A model generated the notes under the pieces. The model was not told where the DNA came from. It ran no database searches and was given only the letters and a program-made list of their open reading frames with translations. From assembly GCA_946902985.2 (NCBI GenBank), contig OX336393.1:359396779-359460778 (forward strand): DNA of 64,000 nucleotides. Direction: 5' to 3'. How positions within the stretch are numbered: position 1 is the stretch's first letter; every line of letters starts with the position of its first letter. The stretch is from Meconema thalassinum. Taxonomy: Eukaryota; Arthropoda; Insecta; Orthoptera; Tettigoniidae. A program made the position numbers and the translations under genes. Positions 55,456 through 64,000 of this stretch are shown piece after piece.

Positions 55456-58400
55456 AGCCTCTTCCTCTATTTAGTTCGCGTCCCCGCGAATGGGAACGGA
55501 ACGTGAGGTTGGGATGTCGATGTAGCAGTTTGTTCTTGAGTCTTCCTTGTATCTCCTGTTGGTGTCTTCTTCGTCGTCGTATAGATGTGGTGATGTCGTG
55601 TTGATGTATAGGTGTGAGATCAGCTCGTGTTCAGAGGGGTGGGTTATGGGATATACATATATATATATATATGATATTGACATTGACATTGACATGGTAA
55701 AAATTGACATTGACATATTGAAAGTTTCAGAAAAAAAATACATGGTTTTGATAATTATGCGATATATTGTTGTGCAGGGAGGAAAAAAACCCAGGGCTGG
55801 ACGGATGATTGTGTCCGCTCTATCTTAGGGAAAAAATTGCTCCCTGCAATGAGAAAGATAGAAGAAGTAGAAAAATAGGTGTTCCAGGGTATAAGTTAAG
55901 GGAAATATTCAAAGTGTGTTTATTACGTTGGGATGAAACGGAACACCTTTACAAGTTGGGAAGTTAGAAGAAAGAAAATGAAAGAAAAACAAATCATAAA
56001 CATGGTGTACATGTGCTCTTAAAAAGAGTATACCTTTTAATGTGTTATATTGAGATGTGCATGTATTAATGTATTAACGTTGAGGAATATCATTTATCAC
56101 CTCCGTAGACAATGTGGGGGTGCGAGGTATTATTTATATGTTTATAGTAGAATGATTGCCCGTGGGCGCATTAATGTATGTTAAGTTACCCTTTTTACAA
56201 TTATGAATTACAATTATCTTATATCTAGCTTAAGCGCGCTAATTTTCTATGCTCCTAGTTTATATATTACCTCGCGTGCACGCTACTCCTTTGTACGCAT
56301 GCGCCGTCTCACGGCTAATCCTTTACGGCCACTTCCTGGTACGGTTTAGTGGTCGTACCGCTTGAAATGTATCCTTAATCTGTGAAGCATTCCCTGTGGG
56401 CGAATGCCTTCACACTTGACAATGAGAGTCGCCGCCACAAGTCGGTTGCGCCCTCATTGTCGTAATTTGCGCCGCATTTTTGACGCCTTATGTTTTTCTT
56501 GTTTACGTTGATCTGCCAGCGAGCCTGATACCCCACAGGTATCAGCCCTGCTGTGCAGATTTGTAGAGTGTAGCTGCAAAAAATGTGGTGAGTATGTGAG
56601 TGAGGATGAATACAAATATTAAAGACAAATTAATGCGCAAAGGTGGAATACAGTAATATGATGGCACGAATAGTATGCTGCTGCTATATGGCAGCGAAAT
56701 TATAGTCACCAGTGCCATATTCCTGGTGACGATGCCTGAAAAAAATGGAGAGGTTTAGAAAACATATAAATATTGCATATTTTCTATGCCGCTTCCTGTG
56801 GCAGTGTGTCCACAGTCTGAAGTTCGTTTTCCCTGTGAAAAAAAATGGCATGATTAGTGTTATTTGATGTATACCCGGGCTTACCCTATACGGTGCCGTA
56901 ATGTCGTTTCTTACGCTCAAGGTGTTTATATAACCTAATTTATCTAGTTAATCTACTTAATGTATCACCTTAATATTATTCATATTACTATGTTGTCTTA
57001 ATGTGTTGTCGGCCTTACCCCGGTAGCGGAATTTTGGTTACCGGGTGCCGATATATTCTACCTCAATTATACTTATTTTAATGTATTATAATGTATTATC
57101 GGACTTACCCTGATGACGGGTTTGTCGGTCATCAGGAGCCGAGCGGCGTTATCTTAACACTATTTATCTTACTTATGGTAGAAAAAAAATGGTTGTTATT
57201 TCTAAGCCGAGTGGGTGGCCTTACTCTATTGCCGAAATGTGCTGTGAGTATTATTTAGCAACAGCGGTTAGTGAATTTGCTTAATCCTAAGTTGCGTACC
57301 AAAGTGCAACTGTCTTACAGCTAAATTTTTGACCAGGGCGATCGCCCGGGGCAGCGTTAACTCCCCAGATCACCACCCGTACGTATCCTAGAAACACCGG
57401 TTGTCTCTAGAAACGCCGGATTCCGCCCCCTTAATACTAGATGTCGACGTCTAATCTAGGCCTTACTAACTAGTACTAATATAGTCACAGGCGGCTTACG
57501 GTGCCACAAAGCAGACCGTTTCGCCTGCTGTATCTTCCTGCTAATTACCGTTGTCTTTCATACGTGGTCGTAGTTGGGTCGCCCACTTTAACCCCTTTGA
57601 GTTGCTCGCTATGCTACTCATTTAATGCCCTTGGCTGCCCGCTGCGTCGCCATTTATGTGGGCATTGGACATCGTCCAATGGCATAATATTATCTTCGCC
57701 TTCATTGGCAATAATCGTATTCTCTTCGCCTTTGTTGGCCGCAATAATAATCATCCGGGATTTGAGCTTCCGGGTCCTCTTCGCCAGTGTTGGCATTGTT
57801 GGGTTGGCCCACTGAACCCCTTTAAGTGCTCGCTATGCTACTCATTTAAGATCTCTGGCGACCCGTTGTCAGCCATTTACGTGGGCGCAAGACCGAATGA
57901 GCGCGTACATTCCATATATGTTCATATTTCATTCTTCATTATTTGTTGATTTCGTAGTCTTCACCTTCGCCTCGCGGGGCAAGGACTTGTCGGATCTAGG
58001 ATTGGTCCTGCTGAACCCTAGGATCCTGCTTCACTCCTGACGAATAGGAGTCTGACTTCCCGCCATGGAAGTCCTACTTACTTATATCCTAAACTAATAG
58101 TTTAGTCATACTTTGGTCGTCCCTAGGGTCAACTCCTGGGTCCGGCGTGGAGCTAGCTATTTCCCCCACTATCCCTAGAAAGTCTCCCCTGCAGGTCTTG
58201 GCTTCGACGACCGTGGCACATGGTGGGTGTAGCATCTCTTCCTCCCAGGAGCAGGCTAGGCATACCTAGGATTCCGAAGCTTGCCCACGCCAGGCCGTGA
58301 ATGCCTCGACCTTACGTGGTTCGTCTTTTTGGTCTAGTCGTTAAGTTACTAGGGTAAGGCACATCATCGCCTTCTTACACTCAAAGTGTGGTGCCTTTGG

Positions 58401-61057
58401 CCTTTTGCTCGTGCCGCTATCACCAATCAGAGTGTTATGAGATTCATTTTTATATATAAAATATAAGTGTAACCTGTAAATAATTTATTTTGTATAAAAT
58501 GTAAATTTTTCAAGTGTTGTGGGGTTGTATAAACTTCTAAGTGCATAGACTACTTTAGGCCTCCTGTTGCTACGTCAGATTCCCAGCGATAATGCCTTGT
58601 TAAACTTTATGGAGGCGTTAGTAGGGTCTATGGTGTTAGGTACCCTGTTATTAGGATCTGGGGGTAGTTATTCGTAGAGTAGGCTGAAAGCATGGTAGGA
58701 AGGGGTTGCGCATCTTTGGGCTCCACTAAATGGTGGCCTTGAGCCGGTAATGCTGCTAGGATTGCTCTTACAATGAGTGGACGGGGGCAGGTAATTCCCG
58801 GGATTGCAAAAATATTTATAAAGTGCCATGCAGGTTTGATAGTAATAACCCTTGGTCTATGGACGGGATACTCCATGCATGTATCTGGATATGAGGCATA
58901 TCCGCACTCATGTAAGGATAGGTATAGGGCGAGGCGTAATAATAATATGTCCCTTTCATGCGGGATTATTTAATAGAAAAAAAAGAATTGTTAATATGTA
59001 AAGTTGGCCTCATCTCTAACTTAGAGATGCGCATTACGCTTAATTATCGTTGTCCGACACACCCCTAATACTCGGGTGTTAGCATTGGGGTCCAGGGCGC
59101 AGTAAGCCCTCTCTTTAAACGCATGAAGTCTATCAACCCCGATGTATATTTTGTAATGTAGTGTAGCTGTTTTCATCGTGTCTGTATGTCTGTGTTGGTC
59201 ATGTTGGACGTGGGAAGGTCATGGAAGGGGAATTAGGTGTTAAACAAATGGTAGCCTGTGGGTGGTATGTCGGTAATCCCGCTGGGATTATCCACCTATG
59301 CTTCTGTCATTCTCCCTTGGTCCATGTCTTGATAGCCTGTAATGATTTTTGAGAACTAAAATCGAAAAAGGAAGTTATTAGGGGGGGGGAGTCTTGTTTC
59401 CTCAGAGCCCCTGTCTGTGTTCGCTCGTGATTAGTGAGCGCGTGTGTGTGTGACTATGTTCCGCTACACCACGCGGACGGTTGGTCTGTTATAGGCTAAG
59501 TCCTAATGTGTATCGCGTGTCTGATTGTCAGATGGCGTGGGCAACTTGTCAACGTCTTTGAGATATGTCCCTATGGCCCTACGATAAGTCCGGTGTTAAA
59601 GGTGTCTATACGTTTCTAAATGTCACAATTGTTTTTGCAGTGCTAAAAAAAATGTGTGGCATTATGATTGCTTTGCGCTTGTGATTTCACGGTCACTGCC
59701 GATATAACAATAGTGTCTGTCGGCAGCCGTGTGGCAATGCGGTAAAACCTGCAAGTCAGTATTTTCGTCATGTTGTGCTTTCATTTGTTTGTGTACGTGA
59801 CTTTTCGCCAGTATGTGAGTGTTGTCACTGTTCGGGATTCCGGGCGGACCAATGTAGCAATTCGTCCTATTTTTGCTAGTACTGTTGTGTGGACACTATT
59901 TCATGAGCCTTTTTGCTTGTGAAATTTTTATACCTGTGTCTGGGAAATCTATTTTCTATGTCAGGTGTAATTGAAATTTATGCACGGTGTTTGGCCGAAG
60001 GAAATGTGGTATTCCCTGTTTATGTACTTGTATGGGTCGATGTCGGTGTGATTGGAAGCCTGGATAGTTGTTTTCCACGGTGTCCGATTTTTACTGGGAT
60101 TTGGACCCGTGATCTCATGTCATTCTCTGTGTTCTATGTCTGCGTTGTGTTTTTGGGATTGAGGTGTCCTCAGTGTGGTTTTTGCTTGTGTCTCTCGTAC
60201 CAAAAATACCGTTGGTTAGTTAGTTTTTGGTACGAGTGTGGTGTGTGATTATGAGTTCGGACCCGGCTTACTGTAAAGACCTGGTATGACAATATCTATG
60301 CCGTGTATACCATAGGACATGCACCGTGTATCTGAAATGCGCAGATGAGAATACGCATTCCTGTGAGTAGTTTGTGTATTTTTGAATTCTCTTCGTAGTG
60401 TAATTTGGGGAGTTATGAGGTCTCTGGATCTGACGTGAATGATGGCGATTGTTCCTGTTCACTTGGAGTTGGCTTAGTCCGTCTGTATGCGTGAAGGTCG
60501 CCCAGTCACGCGGGTCTTATCGCTGACGGAGATGGTTTTGAATTACAATGGCGTGCGCACTCATTTGTTACTTGTCCTGACCATGCTCATGTTTCCGGCA
60601 CGTGTATGTGTGAACTTGAGTGCTGTCTCTGTGATTGCGGGTGAGGCTTTCCGCACTGTAAAAGAACCTTTCATTATCTACATTCGTGTCCCCAAATTTT
60701 GTGTTAACTGTAACGTGGGTCGAGTATATCCCTATCCATGGTACAAAATGTCGTTATACACGAGTGTCTCCGGGCCGCTAGTCGCGTGTTTGGTGACTAG
60801 GTGTCGGAGGTGATTTTGTTGTTTTCCATTTATGAACGTCTGTTAGCGGAACTGTCCCAATCTGTTTTAGCTTCCTTACTTTCCTATCCTGCAACTGGAT
60901 AGCTACCCGACCTAACATTCCTGGTATTGAGAAGGTTGTGGGTCTGAGACCGTCTTTAACCAGAGTAATTGTTTCTGGTGCCATTCTAGGCTGTGTCTCC
61001 GGGACAGTTCTGTTAGCGTTAGGGTCGTATCCTGGTGCGGTCAGCGAGGTCCGAAGG
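55456..61057 (-). other. long region between pol and candidate 3' LTR without clear ORFs
   Basis: No frame longer than about 120 codons and no envelope-like signature on the minus strand. The 59.1-61.0 kb part is A/C-rich on the sense strand like the pol end, so it probably belongs to the element. A direct duplication sharing TGCTCGCTATGCTACTCATTTAA-like text (pattern only) lies at about 57566-57660 and 57796-57895. A minus-strand frame 61131-60778 (117 codons) overlaps the end of pol in another frame; its product is unknown. Nested insertions are possible between 55.5 and 59 kb. Confidence 0.45.
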
Positions 61058-63973
61058 CTATTTCTTGGCCTTCTTTCCACGTCTGCTAGTGGGATCATTT
61101 CTTTTTCTTTTGATAGTGATCCCGCCTGCACGTGTAGGTGTTGTTTGGCGGGTGTGATATGCCTTCATCCGGCGGGCGTGTATGGTGTCTTTGATGAGTT
61201 TTCTCCCATGGCGCACGCTAACTATGTAATTTAGGTCAGATACCTTCCTGCAGACTTTGAAGGGACCTGACCAGCGTGGCAGGAGGAACTCGGACACGTT
61301 TTTCTTACGGGAAGAATTGGAGACCATGACCAATTGCCCGGGTGTGTATTCCACGGTCTTCCTATGCCGATCGTACCGCTCTTTTTGTTTCTTCTGCGCC
61401 GCGGCTATGTTCTTTCGAGCGTTCATTCGAGCTATCTGTAAGTGCTCTAGCCGGGCAGCATTGTCCGTGTAAGTGTCCTGTGGGATGCATATATTATCTA
61501 TGGGACTTCTGGGCGTGTAACCGTGCAGTAGGAAGTGTGGAGAGTGTTTCGTAGCCGTGGATATAGAAGTATTATAACTGAAAGTGATGGGCTGCAGATA
61601 ATCATCCCAGTCTGTCCCTACGTCCCCTGTGAATTTAGCCAACGCTATTCCGAGTATTTTATTCATACTCTCCGTGAGTCCGTTGGTTTGCGGGGAAAAA
61701 CTCGTGGTAGTGTATGCCTTAATCCTGAGTATCTCCAAAAACTGTTGGAGCACCTTCGAGGTGAAAATAGTACCTCTGTCGGATAGTAAGGTTTGGAATA
61801 GGCCGTATCGTGTAACTATGTCAAATAAGAATTCGGCTATGCTGTTCGTGTCTGCTTTGGGAACAGCCTTCGTAATCATGTATCGTGTGAGATACTCGGT
61901 GGCAACCAGTAGATATTTATTGCCTTTCTGAGATGTCGTAATAGGGCCTTTGACATCTATCCCGACTCTGTGAAATAGCTCACCTACGGGAATTGGGTTG
62001 AGTAATCCATGAGGCTTGCCAGGCCTTGTTTTGAATCGCTGGCAAGTGTGACATGTCCTTACGAAGGTATCTATGTCGGCCTTCATGTTCACCCAATAGA
62101 ACTTGTCACGGATTCTAAGGAATGTTTTATGCGTACCTAAATGTGCCCCTGCCAGTGGACTATTGTGGTGTCCGATCATGATATTTTCTTTCAATGATTC
62201 CGGAACCGCTATAGGTGCGTTATCGTGCATGGCTGTGGGCTTAAATTTCAGTACCCCGTCTATGTCTAGGAAAAATCGCCTAGACAGTCGTGCTGTCTTG
62301 GAGTCCACTTTATCCAAGTTTTCTAGTGCCAATAGAATCTGTTTCAAGTACGGATCACTTTCTTGCTCCTGTTTGATGTTAATCACCGTCAGGGCAAAAG
62401 TGGGCATGTTGTCCCAGTCGTGGTCCTTACCGTCATCCGGGGGATCGGCTACTGGCAGCCTAGACAACCCATCTGCGTCTAGGTGTGTAGCGCCTTTCTT
62501 GTGTTTGACCACGAAGTTATATTCATACAGGCGGAATATAAACCTGTTGAGCCGCGAATTTGGGTTTTTAAATTTGTCCCAAAAAAGCAAGCTCGCGTGG
62601 TCAGTCACTACCGTGAACTGGATACCATAGAGGTACACCCTAAAATAGTTCACTACCCACGAAAATGCCAGCATTTCCCGCTCTGTGGCAGAGTATCTAG
62701 TCTCAACGGCCGTTAGTTTCCTGCTAGCGAAAGCAACGGGCCGTATGCGCCCTTCTGCGTCTTCCTGCAATAGGGCCGCCCCCAGCCCATACAGGCTGGC
62801 ATCCACGTGTAAAAATGTGGGCCTATCACTGTGGAAGGTTTGCAGTAATGGTGGTGAGGTCAATAGTTGCTTCAGTGTGTTGAAGGCATCTATGTGTTCC
62901 TGCTTGATGCTGAAGGGCGTTTTTTCACGTGTGAGCTCAGTTAGGGGATGGGCGATGTGTGCAAACCTGTAGATGTACTTCCTGTAATACGATGCCAGTC
63001 CAATAAAACTGCGCAATTGTTTCAAATTTGTGGGCATTGGGATGCCCGTTATTGCGTCAGTTTTCGCTGGGTGGGGAATAATGCCCTCTCTGTTTACAAT
63101 GTGGCCCAATATGTTAATCTGCTGTCTGGCAAATTGACATTTCGCAGGTTTAAGCCTTAACTTGGCTTCTCTGATCCTTGCGAAAGCCTCCTCCAATTGT
63201 ACGATATGCTCGTCAAAGGTGTTGGAGAAGACTGTTATGTCTTCCACGTAGACTAATACGGAACGCCACTTAAGACCTGAAAATGTCTTATCCACTAGCT
63301 TTTGGAAGGTTTGGCTGGCGTTACGGAGGCCCATTGGCAACCTTGTGTAGGTATATAGCCCGTTCTCTGTAGCGAACGCCAGCTTGTGCCTATCTGGTTC
63401 ATAGACGGGGATTGAATAGAATCCACTATAGCAATCCATCGAACTGAACCAGCTAGCTCCGCCAAGGGCGTCCAAATAGGTGTCTGCCCTTGGTAGTGGA
63501 TAACTATCATTTTCGACTAACTTATTGAGCCTACGGTAGTCAGTACAAAATCTGTGAGATCCGTCCCGTTTTTTCGTCAGCAGAACTGGAGAGCTGTAAC
63601 TTGAAATAACGGGAACAATGACTCCTGCCTGGAGCATCTCTGAGATCTGAGCGTCGATGGCGTGTCTCTCCTTCTGGCTCACCCTAAAGGGAGGCTGGTG
63701 TACTGGCCGGACTCTAGTGAGTGTGACGTGGTGTTCAATGAGGTCTGTCACAGCGAGATCCTTCATTGAATGGGCAAAAATATCCCTGTTGGTCTCCAGG
63801 AGCTCCGTGAGCCTTTTACTTTGCTCCGGAGTCAGGTCCTGCCTGTGGTTCTGGTTGGCCGCCTTATCTGTGTGTGTGTCTGTGTGTTGGCTGATATTAT
63901 GCAGTGCAGAGGCCTGGTGCTCGTGATTTTCTCGCTCCGCTCGAATCCCATCTGTGTTCCTGGTGTATATCAT
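61058..63973 (-). CDS. gypsy-type pol: reverse transcriptase, RNase H, integrase (5' end outside window)
   Basis: 971 codons from the first ATG in view; the same frame stays open to the window edge, so the protein starts beyond it. Reverse transcriptase: SPVLLTKKRDGSHRFCTDYR, SSMDCYSGFYSI, RLPMGLRNASQTFQ, and the catalytic box at residues 242-245, which reads YVED where the family has YxDD. RNase H begins near D391 (HVDASLYGLGAALLQ). Integrase has a zinc-binding H602/H603...C641-x2-C644 and a DD35E core at D673, D732 and E768. A GPY/F-type module (PRWSGPFKV) and a basic tail close it. This copies element RNA and inserts the DNA. One long frame without stops suggests a young copy; the YVED change may impair polymerisation. 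Confidence 0.92.
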   Translation of the reverse strand: MIYTRNTDGIRAERENHEHQASALHNISQHTDTHTDKAANQNHRQDLTPEQSKRLTELLETNRDIFAHSMKDLAVTDLIEHHVTLTRVRPVHQPPFRVSQKERHAIDAQISEMLQAGVIVPVISSYSSPVLLTKKRDGSHRFCTDYRRLNKLVENDSYPLPRADTYLDALGGASWFSSMDCYSGFYSIPVYEPDRHKLAFATENGLYTYTRLPMGLRNASQTFQKLVDKTFSGLKWRSVLVYVEDITVFSNTFDEHIVQLEEAFARIREAKLRLKPAKCQFARQQINILGHIVNREGIIPHPAKTDAITGIPMPTNLKQLRSFIGLASYYRKYIYRFAHIAHPLTELTREKTPFSIKQEHIDAFNTLKQLLTSPPLLQTFHSDRPTFLHVDASLYGLGAALLQEDAEGRIRPVAFASRKLTAVETRYSATEREMLAFSWVVNYFRVYLYGIQFTVVTDHASLLFWDKFKNPNSRLNRFIFRLYEYNFVVKHKKGATHLDADGLSRLPVADPPDDGKDHDWDNMPTFALTVINIKQEQESDPYLKQILLALENLDKVDSKTARLSRRFFLDIDGVLKFKPTAMHDNAPIAVPESLKENIMIGHHNSPLAGAHLGTHKTFLRIRDKFYWVNMKADIDTFVRTCHTCQRFKTRPGKPHGLLNPIPVGELFHRVGIDVKGPITTSQKGNKYLLVATEYLTRYMITKAVPKADTNSIAEFLFDIVTRYGLFQTLLSDRGTIFTSKVLQQFLEILRIKAYTTTSFSPQTNGLTESMNKILGIALAKFTGDVGTDWDDYLQPITFSYNTSISTATKHSPHFLLHGYTPRSPIDNICIPQDTYTDNAARLEHLQIARMNARKNIAAAQKKQKERYDRHRKTVEYTPGQLVMVSNSSRKKNVSEFLLPRWSGPFKVCRKVSDLNYIVSVRHGRKLIKDTIHARRMKAYHTRQTTPTRAGGITIKRKRNDPTSRRGKKAKK

Positions 63974-64000
63974 GGGATGTGTGGTGAGCCTCTGGTCGTG

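Larger units (their letters stand above)
54569..64000 (-). mobile_element. gypsy (Ty3)-type LTR retrotransposon, cut by window edge
   Basis: pol on the minus strand runs off the right edge; gag, the rest of pol and the 5' LTR should lie beyond. The left limit is the candidate 3' LTR. If both ends are right, the piece shown is already 9.4 kb, with an unusually long non-coding stretch after pol. Confidence 0.65.

Noticed and set aside
60778..61131. Envelope gene of the gypsy-type element
   Set aside because: The 117-codon frame overlapping the pol end has no signal peptide, transmembrane or furin-like motif; no longer candidate is present downstream.

Overview
This window looks like a gene-poor, transposon-dense stretch of an insect chromosome. 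Evidence for a eukaryote: spliceosome-style exon fragments, Pol III-type tRNA-derived SINEs, and LINE, gypsy, Tc1, P-like and Helitron proteins. The tRNA-SINE families recall those of large polyneopteran genomes such as Orthoptera; that placement is from memory and is weak. I recognise no host protein-coding gene, rRNA operon, functional tRNA or CRISPR array. Almost every readable frame belongs to a mobile element.

Layout. 1-5.3 kb: two and a half copies of a Helentron-associated interspersed element (HINE-1) whose interior is a tandem array of a ~295-bp unit. 5.6-10.8 kb: a non-autonomous LTR retrotransposon with a coiled-coil gag-like ORF; its left LTR is split by a 5'-truncated LINE, and the whole insertion is flanked by a 156-bp direct duplication. 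10.6-14.0 kb: a decayed P-like element on the minus strand, with a THAP domain and an RNase H-like transposase; its terminal region is the duplicated 156-bp block. 14.2-19.0 kb: tRNA SINEs, a LINE reverse-transcriptase pseudogene, and a terminal-inverted-repeat DNA element full of later insertions. 19.4-21.4 kb: a short HINE-1 copy. 22-25.4 kb: LINE tail, head-to-head SINEs, an orphan THAP exon, and a tandem dispersed repeat. 25.6-29.4 kb: a second HINE family (HINE-2), present as a tail-to-tail fold-back and as a long copy carrying an intact Tc1-type transposon. 29.7-42.3 kb: LINE tails, MITEs, a near-perfect palindrome with a GCGAAGC tip, minisatellites, and long unassigned AT-rich DNA. 42.5-45.8 kb: an internally deleted Helitron with a duplicated OTU/N-terminal region and a hairpin-plus-CTAG 3' end. 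48.0-50.7 kb: a long reverse HINE-1 array. 53.4-64 kb: a chimeric LINE tail, then a gypsy-type LTR element on the minus strand that runs off the right edge.

How the parts relate. Repeated HINE copies, SINEs and LINE tails insert into one another, giving nested, head-to-head and fold-back structures. The most unusual shared property is that both HINE families, although otherwise divergent, carry many copies of a GCCGCCAT(C/T)TTG-like core, the extended recognition motif of YY1/Pho zinc-finger proteins. Their tandem arrays are therefore potential clusters of regulator binding sites spread by rolling-circle transposition. The Tc1-type element is the only one whose protein and ends both look intact.
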